DNA of 42,527 nt from Prevotella sp. GTDB lineage: Bacteria > Bacteroidota > Bacteroidia > Bacteroidales > Bacteroidaceae. This document shows, one piece after another, positions 31,459 through 39,231 of this stretch. The notes beneath the pieces were generated by a model. That model was given only the letters and a program-made list of their open reading frames with translations. It was not told the DNA's origin and did not search any database. Numbering within the stretch: position 1 is the first letter of the stretch; every line of letters begins with the position of its first letter. The position numbers and the translations under genes were made by a program. The DNA is taken from NCBI GenBank assembly GCA_017518935.1, contig JAFWTK010000178.1, positions 1 through 42,527 of the forward strand. The letters run 5' to 3'.

Positions 31459-32715
31459 ATGCGAGATATAATCACAGAAATATGGTCGACGGCTCGGAGG
31501 AACAAACTCCGTACGTCGCTCACGGGCTTCGCTGTGGCGTGGGGCATCTTCATGATCATCGTGCTCTTAGGAGCAGGTAATGGTCTGATCAATGCCACCA
31601 TGAAGCAGCATAGCGACTTCCTCACCAACTCGATGGAGGCCTATGGCGGCATGACCACGAAGGCTTATAACGGCCTGAGCGAAGGAAGATATATCAGGCT
31701 GAACGAGCATGACCTCACCACCACAGACTCGGAATTCAAGGCGACTATTGATGAAGTGGGTGCTTGTTATTATGCGAGTGCCACCGTTACCAATGGCGAG
31801 AACTATATGAGTATACAGATCAGCGGCGTGTTCCCCATCCACACAAAGATTGTGAAGCAGGAACTGCTTTATGGACGTTTCATCAACGAGATTGACCAGC
31901 AGGAGAAGCGCAAGGTGCTCGTGCTCAATGACCAGCAGGCCAAGGAACTGGAGCCTAAGGACTACAAGACGTTGATAGGTAAGTACGTCAAGGTGGGCAA
32001 CTTTGCCTTTAAGGTCGTGGGCATCTACAAGAATCCTGGCGATGGTGAGAGTAGTGCCTACTCGGCCTATTCTACCATCAAGAGCATTTATGGTGCCAAT
32101 ACGGATGATCTGGGACATATCGAGTTCACCTTCCACGGTCTGACGACAGAGAAAGCCAACGAGGACTTCGAAAGCACCTACCGTCGCCGTCTGAACGCCA
32201 ACCACCAGGCGCATCCTGAGGACGAGCGCAGTATCTGGATTTGGAACGGTTATACGCAGAGTATGCAGATGGAACAGGCCATCTCCGTCATCCATACTTT
32301 CCTCTGGGTGGTCGGCCTGTTTACGCTGCTGTCAGGTATTGTGGGTGTGTCGAACATCATGCTCATCACGGTGAAGGAGCGTACCCACGAGTTCGGCATT
32401 CGCAAGGCCATCGGTGCAAAGCCCTGGAACATCCTCAAACTGATAATCATTGAGAGCGTCATCATTACCACTTTCTTCGGATATATCGGTATGGTATTGG
32501 GTGTCTTTGCCAACGAATATATGGATGCCACGCTGGGTCATGAGGTCACCGACTTGGGCGTCGTACAACTGACGCTCTTCGTGGATCCCACCGTCGGACT
32601 CGATGTCTGTTTCGAGGCCACGATGGTGATGATTATTGCAGGTACCATCGCAGGACTGATCCCAGCCTATAAGGCCTCACGCATCCGTCCGATAGAAGCA
32701 TTAAGAGCAGATTAA
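31459..32715 (+). CDS. ABC permease, MacB/FtsX type (first of pair)
   Basis: A 418-residue inner-membrane protein with one N-terminal helix (FAVAWGIFMIIVLLGAGNGL), a large periplasmic MacB-PCD domain (about residues 45-270), and three C-terminal helices. The FtsX-like segment GVSNIMLITVKERTHEFGIR and AIGAKPWNILKLIIIES is the conserved coupling region. It lies 12 bases after its ATPase and 4 bases before a paralogue, so the functional unit is probably a heterodimer rather than the homodimer of E. coli MacB. Confidence 0.93.
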   Translation: MRDIITEIWSTARRNKLRTSLTGFAVAWGIFMIIVLLGAGNGLINATMKQHSDFLTNSMEAYGGMTTKAYNGLSEGRYIRLNEHDLTTTDSEFKATIDEVGACYYASATVTNGENYMSIQISGVFPIHTKIVKQELLYGRFINEIDQQEKRKVLVLNDQQAKELEPKDYKTLIGKYVKVGNFAFKVVGIYKNPGDGESSAYSAYSTIKSIYGANTDDLGHIEFTFHGLTTEKANEDFESTYRRRLNANHQAHPEDERSIWIWNGYTQSMQMEQAISVIHTFLWVVGLFTLLSGIVGVSNIMLITVKERTHEFGIRKAIGAKPWNILKLIIIESVIITTFFGYIGMVLGVFANEYMDATLGHEVTDLGVVQLTLFVDPTVGLDVCFEATMVMIIAGTIAGLIPAYKASRIRPIEALRAD

Positions 32716-32719
32716 GATT

Positions 32720-33973
32720 ATGAGAATAGATATTGATTCATACAGAGAAATCCTCGATACGCTGACACGCAACAAGGCACGTTCGTTCCTGACAGGCTTC
32801 GGCGTGTTCTGGGGCGTGTTCATGCTCGTGGGACTGATGGGCGGCGGCAAGGCCATGAGGGAGCAACTCGACAAGACCTTCGAGGGCTTTGCCCAAAATA
32901 CCGTCATCATCGGTGCCAATCAGACGACGAAACCTTACAAGGGATTCCGCAAGGGCCGTTGGTGGAGCATGGACTACAAGGATATCGACCGTCTGAAACA
33001 GCGTGTGCCTGAACTCGACGCTGTCGTGCCGATGATTTTTTCACGGTGGAGGGGTAGTAATACGGCCTATTACGGTGATCAGAAGACCACGCCGCGGATC
33101 CAGGGCACACTGCCTGAACTTGCGAAGGTGATGGAGCCAAAGATGTACTATGGCCGTTACCTCAACGATATGGACATCAAGGAGCATCGTAAGGTTTGCG
33201 TCATTGGCAAGAAGATATACAAAGAACTCTTCAAGGAAGGCGGTGACCCGTGTGGCAAGAAGATTCGTGTCGATAGCACTTACTTCGAGGTGATTGGCGT
33301 CGACTATAGTTCCAGCAACCTGAGTTTTAACGGTCGCTCGGAGGAGAAGATCACCCTGCCAATCACCCTGATGCAGGCGTTATTCAATCGTGGCAATGAG
33401 GTCGACCTGATAGCCGCTACTGGTCGTGAGGGTATCGTGATGAGCCATATCACTGACCGCATCCGTGAGACAGTGGCCCGTGCGCACTATGTCGATCCCA
33501 CCGACGAGCAAGGTGCTTTCGTTTTCAATACCGAACTGATGTTCCAGTTAGTCGATAATGTCTTCAGGGGCGTTAACTTCCTGATCTGGCTCGTGGGTCT
33601 CGGAACGCTACTTGCTGGTGCCATCGGTGTGTCGAACATCATGATGGTGACAGTGCGTGAGCGTACCACAGAGATTGGTATCCGTCGTGCTATCGGGGCC
33701 ACGCCCAAGAATATCCTCTCGCAGATTATCTCTGAGAGTATTGTGCTGACATTAGTTGCAGGTATGAGTGGTATTCTGTTTGGCGTGATGATTCTCCAGA
33801 TGCTGGAGATGTACAACACGGAGGACGGTATCGTTGAGACCCACTTTCAGGTAAGTTTCTGGACGGCCATCTTCGCCGCTGTCGTTATTGCGACGATGGG
33901 TGTCCTCGCAGGCCTCGCCCCTGCTGCAAGAGCCATGAGCATCAAGCCTGTCGATGCAATGCGAGACGAGTAA
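32720..33973 (+). CDS. ABC permease, MacB/FtsX type (second of pair)
   Basis: 417 residues with the same layout as the previous gene: N-terminal helix (FLTGFGVFWGVFMLVGLMGGG), periplasmic domain to about residue 280, then three helices with GVSNIMMVTVRERTTEIGIRR and AIGATPKNILSQIISES. The starting sequence after the helix, AMREQLDKTFEGFAQNT, differs from the paralogue and carries more basic residues. Likely pairs with it around the ATPase dimer. Confidence 0.93.
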   Translation: MRIDIDSYREILDTLTRNKARSFLTGFGVFWGVFMLVGLMGGGKAMREQLDKTFEGFAQNTVIIGANQTTKPYKGFRKGRWWSMDYKDIDRLKQRVPELDAVVPMIFSRWRGSNTAYYGDQKTTPRIQGTLPELAKVMEPKMYYGRYLNDMDIKEHRKVCVIGKKIYKELFKEGGDPCGKKIRVDSTYFEVIGVDYSSSNLSFNGRSEEKITLPITLMQALFNRGNEVDLIAATGREGIVMSHITDRIRETVARAHYVDPTDEQGAFVFNTELMFQLVDNVFRGVNFLIWLVGLGTLLAGAIGVSNIMMVTVRERTTEIGIRRAIGATPKNILSQIISESIVLTLVAGMSGILFGVMILQMLEMYNTEDGIVETHFQVSFWTAIFAAVVIATMGVLAGLAPAARAMSIKPVDAMRDE

Positions 33974-34010
33974 TGGTAAAGGAATGAAATAATAAAAAAA
34001 CAATATAATT

Positions 34011-35123
34011 ATGAAACGTTATTCTAAACTGATTATCGCAGCGATTATCGCGCTGATTTTCATCGGGACCTTCGTGTTCCTGTGGCAGAAGAGCCAACCC
34101 AAGGAGATCGTCTACAACGAGTTTACCCCGCAACTGGACAGCCTCCAGAAGACGACTATTATCACGGGCAAGATCGAGCCTCGCAACGAGGTGAATGTGA
34201 AACCCCAGATCTCTGGTATCATCTCTGAACTCTACAAGGAGCCAGGCGACTATGTGAATGCTGGCGACATCATTGCCAAGGTAAAGGTGATTCCCGATAT
34301 GAGTCAACTATCGAGCGCTGAGATGCGTGTGCGCCTGGCGGAAATCAACTTGAAACAGGCTGAGACCGACTTCCAGCGTGAAGAGAACCTCTACAACCAG
34401 AAACTCGTGTCGGCTGACGAGTACGACAAGAGCAAACAGCAGTTGAATCAGGCTAAGCATGAGAAGATGGCTGCCCAGGATGCCCTCGAGGTGGTGCGCG
34501 ACGGTGTCTCAAAGTCCAATGCCAAGGCATCTTCGACGCTCATCCGCTCGACTATCTCTGGTGTCATCCTCGACATCCCCGTGAAGGTGGGTAACTCCGT
34601 CATCTTGAGTAACACCTTCAACGATGGTACTACCATCGCTACTGTTGCCAACATGAACGACCTCATCTTCCGTGGTAACATCGACGAGACTGAGGTGGGT
34701 CAGTTGGTGATTAGTATGCCCATGAAGATTACCATCGGTGCCTTGCAGGACCTGAAGTTCGACGCCTCGCTGGAGTATATCTCACCGAAGGCTGTAGAGA
34801 GTAATGGTGCCAACCAGTTTGAGATCAAGGCAGCCGTGAAACTCTCCGAGGGTGGTAAGATTCGCTCAGGCTATAGTGCAAACGCTGAGATTGTGCTGGC
34901 TAAGGCCGATAATGTGCTTACCATTCCCGAGAGTGCCGTCGAGTTCAGTGGCGACTCCACCTTTGTCTACATCATCAAGGGCGAGGGCAGTGCAAAGACC
35001 TATGAGCGCACAAACGTCGAGACAGGTCTCTCTGATGGTGTGAATATCGAGATCAAGAAGGGTCTTACCAACAAGGATAAGGTACGTGGCCCGGAGATAA
35101 TTTCAGACGATTCTAAAGAATAA
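34011..35123 (+). CDS. Periplasmic adaptor (HlyD/MacA-like membrane fusion protein)
   Basis: 370 residues: an N-terminal membrane anchor (IIAAIIALIFIGTFVFLWQ), a lipoyl half-motif (ITGKIEPRNEVNVKPQISGI) and its partner (RSTISGVILDIPVKVGNS), an alpha-helical hairpin (about residues 105-165, AEINLKQAETDFQREENLYN), a beta-barrel domain and a membrane-proximal domain at the end. This is the bridge between MacB-type inner-membrane proteins and TolC. It lies directly before a TolC-family gene, which completes a tripartite system. Confidence 0.93.
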   Translation: MKRYSKLIIAAIIALIFIGTFVFLWQKSQPKEIVYNEFTPQLDSLQKTTIITGKIEPRNEVNVKPQISGIISELYKEPGDYVNAGDIIAKVKVIPDMSQLSSAEMRVRLAEINLKQAETDFQREENLYNQKLVSADEYDKSKQQLNQAKHEKMAAQDALEVVRDGVSKSNAKASSTLIRSTISGVILDIPVKVGNSVILSNTFNDGTTIATVANMNDLIFRGNIDETEVGQLVISMPMKITIGALQDLKFDASLEYISPKAVESNGANQFEIKAAVKLSEGGKIRSGYSANAEIVLAKADNVLTIPESAVEFSGDSTFVYIIKGEGSAKTYERTNVETGLSDGVNIEIKKGLTNKDKVRGPEIISDDSKE

Positions 35124-35139
35124 TAAGCGATGAAGAAGA
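35080..35139 (+). repeat. Heptanucleotide repeat in the TolC signal-peptide codons
   Basis: Correct span is 35139-35180. Units of ATTGTGC/T start at 35153, 35160, 35167 and 35174 (the last imperfect), preceded by ATTGTG and ATTTGTGC variants. The 7-base period is not a multiple of three, so slippage would shift the frame within the first 20 codons. Confidence 0.3.
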
Positions 35140-36461
35140 TTGTGATTTGTGCATTGTGTATTGTGCATTGTGCATTGCTTGGGGCGCAGCCCCATCTATG
35201 GAGCCTGCGCGAGTGCTGCGACTATGCTGTTGAGCATAACATCAGCATCAAGCAGCAGCAGAATCAGCGTCGTCAGCAGGAACTCACGCTCAGCACGTCT
35301 AAAAACTCCCGTCTGCCAGATCTCAGTGGTAGTGTTGGACAGAACTTCAGTTTCGGACGTGGTCTGACGGCACAGAATACTTATTCGAACACGAATACCT
35401 CGTCGACATCGTTCTCCCTCGGCACCAGCATGCCCATCTTCACGGGTTTCCAGATTCCGAATCAGATCAAACTGGACCAGTTGAACCTTGAAGCCGCTAC
35501 TGCCGACCTGGAGAAGGCGAAGAACGATATCCGTATGCAGGTGGCACAGGCTTACGTGCAGATACTCTATGATATGGAGATTGCAGAGGTGGCGCATCGT
35601 CAGATTGAGATTGACTCCATGCAGGTGGTTCGCCTCCAGGCTTTTGTCGATAACGGCAAGGCTGCTGAGGCAGAACTCTCACAGCAGAAAGCCACCCTCG
35701 CCAATAGCCGTCTCACTGCCACACAGGCAGACAACAATACCCGTCTCGCCATCCTGAGTCTGACACAACTCCTCGAACTGCCCACACCTGATGGCTTTGC
35801 CATCGTTAAGCCCAATCTGGATGAACTGGTGGGACTCTCAGGTCTTTCAGAACTGATCACCCCCGATCAAATCTATGCTGAGGCACTGGGTGTCAAGCCT
35901 GAGATCCTTTCCCAGGAACTGAAGTTGAAGGGTACGGAGCATAGTATCAAGATTGCCCAGGCAGGCAACCTCCCCTCACTCTCGCTGAGTGGTGGGCTGG
36001 GTACCAACTATTATACCACCAGCGGCTTCAAGAGCGATGCTTTCGGTACTCAGTTGAAGAACAACTTCAGTCAGTATATCGGTCTGAACTTGAACGTGCC
36101 TATCTTCAACCGTTTCCAGACGCGTAACAACATCCGTAATGCCCGTATCAATCAGGAGAACCAGCAGTTGGCTCTTGAAAATACGAAGAAGACGCTCTAT
36201 AAGGACATCCAGCAGGTCTATTACAATGCCCTAAATGCGCAGTCGAAGGAGAAATCGTCTGAGGAAGCCCTGAAGAGTACAAAGGATGCGTTCCAGTTGA
36301 TGCAGGCCAAGTATGAGAACGGCAAGGCTACCATCACTGAGTTCAACGAGTCGAAGAATACCTATTTGAAATCTGAGTCCGACCTCGTGCAGGCACGCTA
36401 TGAGAACCTCTATCAGCATGCGCTCATAGAGTTCTATCGGGGTAAAGACCTCAACTTTTAG
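35130..36461 (+). CDS. TolC-family outer membrane efflux protein
   Basis: 443 residues with a signal peptide (ICALCIVHCALLGAQ) and two copies of the TolC/OEP repeat: long helices (LEAATADLEKAKNDIRMQVA and LALENTKKTLYKDIQQVYYN) and strands (QNFSFGRGLTAQNTYSNTNT, LGTNYYTTSGFKSDAFG). It begins 6 bases after the adaptor stop. The signal peptide coding sequence contains a 7-base direct repeat. The last 11 bases overlap the end of the GH53 gene on the other strand. Confidence 0.93.
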   Translation: MKKIVICALCIVHCALLGAQPHLWSLRECCDYAVEHNISIKQQQNQRRQQELTLSTSKNSRLPDLSGSVGQNFSFGRGLTAQNTYSNTNTSSTSFSLGTSMPIFTGFQIPNQIKLDQLNLEAATADLEKAKNDIRMQVAQAYVQILYDMEIAEVAHRQIEIDSMQVVRLQAFVDNGKAAEAELSQQKATLANSRLTATQADNNTRLAILSLTQLLELPTPDGFAIVKPNLDELVGLSGLSELITPDQIYAEALGVKPEILSQELKLKGTEHSIKIAQAGNLPSLSLSGGLGTNYYTTSGFKSDAFGTQLKNNFSQYIGLNLNVPIFNRFQTRNNIRNARINQENQQLALENTKKTLYKDIQQVYYNALNAQSKEKSSEEALKSTKDAFQLMQAKYENGKATITEFNESKNTYLKSESDLVQARYENLYQHALIEFYRGKDLNF

Positions 36462-37752
36462 ATCCGAGGATAATATTACTGATGACTACGATGTCAGCAA
36501 CGTTCACAATTCCGTCGTTGTTGACATCGATAGTTTCTTTTTGGATGCCCTTGGCCGATAATCCCGTCATATAGTCCACTGTATCCGTGATGTCTTCTGC
36601 ATCAACGCTACCGTTTCCGTTCACATCGCCTCTGAGCATCTCTCCGTTCCTGAAGTTCTTCAGTTCATAGAGGGCAGGCAAGGCTCGGCCCGTCTCGTTG
36701 TCGAAGAGCGAGGCGTTGTACCAACTGTCAGTTACACGCTTTGTTGCCCAATCCAGACCATACTCATTTGCCTCCAAGAACCACCAGAAGAGACCGTTCA
36801 CGTTCTGGTGCTTGTTCAGCATGGTCACAAGATCTTCCGTGTACTGTCGCTGTCCTTCGTTGGTGAGGGGATAGCCTGTTTCCTTATCGCCCATCTTGTA
36901 ATGATAGCCACAGCCCGTTTCCACTATCATGATCTGCTTGTCAGGGAAATTAATCTCCAATTGTGTCAGTCCTTTGTCGAGATTGCTGATGGGACCTTTA
37001 TAATATGGATAGTAGGATGTGCCGATGATGTCGTAGTTCACCTCGTTGGCCTTGATGCGATTGAAGAACGCTACATCAAGCGTCGGGTTGTTGGCACACT
37101 GCTCTGTATGGATGATGATTTTGGCCTCAGGACATACCTCGCGACAGGCTTTGCTAGCATTCTTAAGTGCCTTTGAGAAAGAATCCCAATTGTCGTCAAG
37201 ATATGCTGTCCAGTCACTGTTGTGCTTTACCTTACAACCATCCCAGAGCATGCCAAAACTGATCTCATTACCGATTTGGATAAAGTCAGGTGTAGCTCCT
37301 GCTGTTACCATGGCTTCAAGACTATTCTTGGTGTAAGTGTATATGTATTCAAAGGCGGGGGTATTCACCATTATAAACTCTTGCGGCATCGTCTGATGTT
37401 CTGGGTCAGCCCAAATGTCGCTGTAGTGGAAGTCGAGCATGAATCCAAGACCTGCGTCTTTGATTTTCTTCCCAAGTTTCTTCACGTATTCCAGATCCTG
37501 TCGTACACCTTGGCCTTTCGCTTCTGCTGAGGCTTTCGAGGGGTCCACAAACAGACGAACACGCATGGTGTTCAGTCCTTGTTCCTTAAGGAAGGCCAGC
37601 AGGTCGGTAATCTTCTTGCCGTCTATGTCCATATAGTTGGCGCCGTTTTCCTCGTAAGTCAGCAGAAGGGAAACATCGCCGCCCAAGTATTTCTGGGCGG
37701 AAACTGTGCAGGTTAACACTATGCATAAAGTCAATAGTAATGATTTCTTCAT
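36451..37752 (-). CDS. GH53 endo-beta-1,4-galactanase with dockerin-like C-terminus
   Basis: A 433-residue exported enzyme (signal peptide residues 1-19, ending VSAQ). The GH53 barrel starts KYLGGDVSLLLTYEENG and includes GLNTMRVRLFVDP, MLDFHYSDIWADP, the acid/base Glu in IQIGNEISFGML, and the nucleophile Glu in MIVETGCGYHY. GH53 enzymes cut beta-1,4-galactan side chains of pectin. Residues about 373-431 carry two calcium-loop-like repeats (GDVNGNGSVDAEDI and DVNNDGIVNVADI) of dockerin type I pattern. No consensus promoter lies in the 25-base gap upstream, so it may be read from the AICAR transformylase promoter. Confidence 0.93.
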   Translation of the reverse strand: MKKSLLLTLCIVLTCTVSAQKYLGGDVSLLLTYEENGANYMDIDGKKITDLLAFLKEQGLNTMRVRLFVDPSKASAEAKGQGVRQDLEYVKKLGKKIKDAGLGFMLDFHYSDIWADPEHQTMPQEFIMVNTPAFEYIYTYTKNSLEAMVTAGATPDFIQIGNEISFGMLWDGCKVKHNSDWTAYLDDNWDSFSKALKNASKACREVCPEAKIIIHTEQCANNPTLDVAFFNRIKANEVNYDIIGTSYYPYYKGPISNLDKGLTQLEINFPDKQIMIVETGCGYHYKMGDKETGYPLTNEGQRQYTEDLVTMLNKHQNVNGLFWWFLEANEYGLDWATKRVTDSWYNASLFDNETGRALPALYELKNFRNGEMLRGDVNGNGSVDAEDITDTVDYMTGLSAKGIQKETIDVNNDGIVNVADIVVISNIILGSKS

Positions 37753-37777
37753 ATTGTTAGTAGCTTAATTATACATT

Positions 37778-37966
37778 TTATTTCTTATGGCGGTTAGCCC
37801 GTTGCTCACGGTATTTGGCTTTCTGTCGGGCAGAACCGCTACCGTGAGCACCAGTGATATACTGCTTCTTCTTGGCTTTGGTCTTGATTTTACCGTCATC
37901 CTTGGGCTTATCGCCGCCTCGGCCGAAGTTGATACCGTTTTCGAGGATATTCTGAAAATCGTCCAT
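37778..37966 (-). CDS. Small basic hypothetical protein
   Basis: A 62-residue frame 4 bases after the AICAR transformylase stop. The N-terminus is acidic with NILENGINFGRGG; the C-terminus is rich in Lys, Arg, Gln and Ser (KIKTKAKKKQYITG, ARQKAKYREQRANRHKK), which suggests nucleic acid or ribosome binding. I do not recognise a family. Support rests on the tight spacing, the ATG, and the coherent composition; a chance frame is possible. Confidence 0.55.
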   Translation of the reverse strand: MDDFQNILENGINFGRGGDKPKDDGKIKTKAKKKQYITGAHGSGSARQKAKYREQRANRHKK

Positions 37967-37970
37967 AGGC

Positions 37971-39158
37971 TTAATGGTGGAACAACCTTACGCCTGTGAA
38001 GGCCATTGCAATCCCATACTTATCGCAAGTCTCGATGACATTGTCATCTCTCACGCTGCCACCGGCCTGGGCGATAAACTCCACACCGCTCTTATGGGCG
38101 CGCTCGATATTATCGCCGAAGGGGAAGAATGCATCACTGCCCAATGCCACCTTCGTGTTCTGGGCAATCCAGGCCTTTTTCTCTTCCATCGTCAGTACCT
38201 CAGGCTTCTCCTTGAAGAACTGCTGCCATGCACCGTCGCGAAGCACGTCGTCGTGTTCGTCCTCAGAGATATACACGTCGATGGTATTGTCGCGGTCTGC
38301 CCGGCGGATATTATCGATGAACGGCAGGTTCATCACCTTCGGATGCTGGCGCAACCACCAGATGTCGGCCTTGTTGCCAGCCAGACGGGTACAGTGGATA
38401 CGACTCTGTTGTCCGGCACCGATACCGATGGCCTGTCCGTCCTTTACGTAGCAGACACTGTTCGACTGTGTATATTTCAGTGTGATGAGGGCGATGATCA
38501 GGTCGCGCTTGGCCTCTGGGGTAAAGGTCTTGTTCTGTGTGGGCATATTCTCGAAGAGGGCATCGTCGTCGAGTTTGATCTCGTTACGTCCCTGTTCGAA
38601 GGTGATGCCAAACACCTGCTTGCGCTCGATGGGCTCAGGCACGTAGGCTGGGTCAATCTTAATCACATTGTAAGTACCCTTGCGCTTGTCTTTCAGGATT
38701 TCGATAGCCTCGGGGGTGTAGTCGGGGGCAATCACGCCGTCGCTCACCTCACGCTTCAGCAACTTAGCCGTTGTGGCGTCGCAGGTGTCGGAGAGAGCCA
38801 CGAAGTCACCGTAACTCGACATACGGTCGGCACCACGGGCTCTGGCATAGGCACAGGCGATGGGCGAGGCGTCCAGATCCTTCACATCGTCGACGAAGTA
38901 TATCTTCTTCAGTGTGTCGCTCAGAGGCAGACCGACGGCAGCACCGGCTGGACTCACATGCTTGAACGAGGCGGCAGCAGGCAGACCCGTAGCGGCTTTC
39001 AGTTCCTTCACGAGTTGCCAGGCGTTGAAGGCATCGAGGAAATTGATATAGCCAGGACGACCGTTAATCACTTCGATGGGTAACTCGCCCTCCGTCATAA
39101 AAATCCGTGAGGGCTTCTGGTTCGGATTACATCCGTACTTGAGTGCTAATTCTTTCAT
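37971..39158 (-). CDS. Stand-alone AICAR formyltransferase (PurH C-terminal domain type)
   Basis: A 395-residue protein that transfers a formyl group from 10-formyl-THF to AICAR late in purine synthesis. It starts ALKYGCNPNQKPS and has SFKHVSPAGAA, containing the Lys-His catalytic pair, RGADRMSSYGDFVALS, and FFPFGDNIERAH. The N-terminal IMP cyclohydrolase domain of bifunctional PurH (about 150-200 residues) is absent. The frame is open upstream to 39311, but the ATG at 39156-39158 fits both the family start and the promoter at 39187-39218. Confidence 0.9.
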   Translation of the reverse strand: MKELALKYGCNPNQKPSRIFMTEGELPIEVINGRPGYINFLDAFNAWQLVKELKAATGLPAAASFKHVSPAGAAVGLPLSDTLKKIYFVDDVKDLDASPIACAYARARGADRMSSYGDFVALSDTCDATTAKLLKREVSDGVIAPDYTPEAIEILKDKRKGTYNVIKIDPAYVPEPIERKQVFGITFEQGRNEIKLDDDALFENMPTQNKTFTPEAKRDLIIALITLKYTQSNSVCYVKDGQAIGIGAGQQSRIHCTRLAGNKADIWWLRQHPKVMNLPFIDNIRRADRDNTIDVYISEDEHDDVLRDGAWQQFFKEKPEVLTMEEKKAWIAQNTKVALGSDAFFPFGDNIERAHKSGVEFIAQAGGSVRDDNVIETCDKYGIAMAFTGVRLFHH

Positions 39159-39186
39159 TTTGATATTTGTTTTCTGAATTTGCCTG

Positions 39187-39218
39187 CAAAGGTACAAATA
39201 AACGGGCGAAAAGCCAAA
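39187..39218 (-). promoter_or_regulatory. Promoter of the AICAR transformylase gene
   Basis: Minus-strand TTTG (39218-39215), 20 bases, then TACCTTTG (39194-39187), about 29 bases before the ATG. It lies just after the stop codon of the RhuM-like gene at 39232. Confidence 0.82.
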
Positions 39219-39231
39219 TATTTTGGAATTA

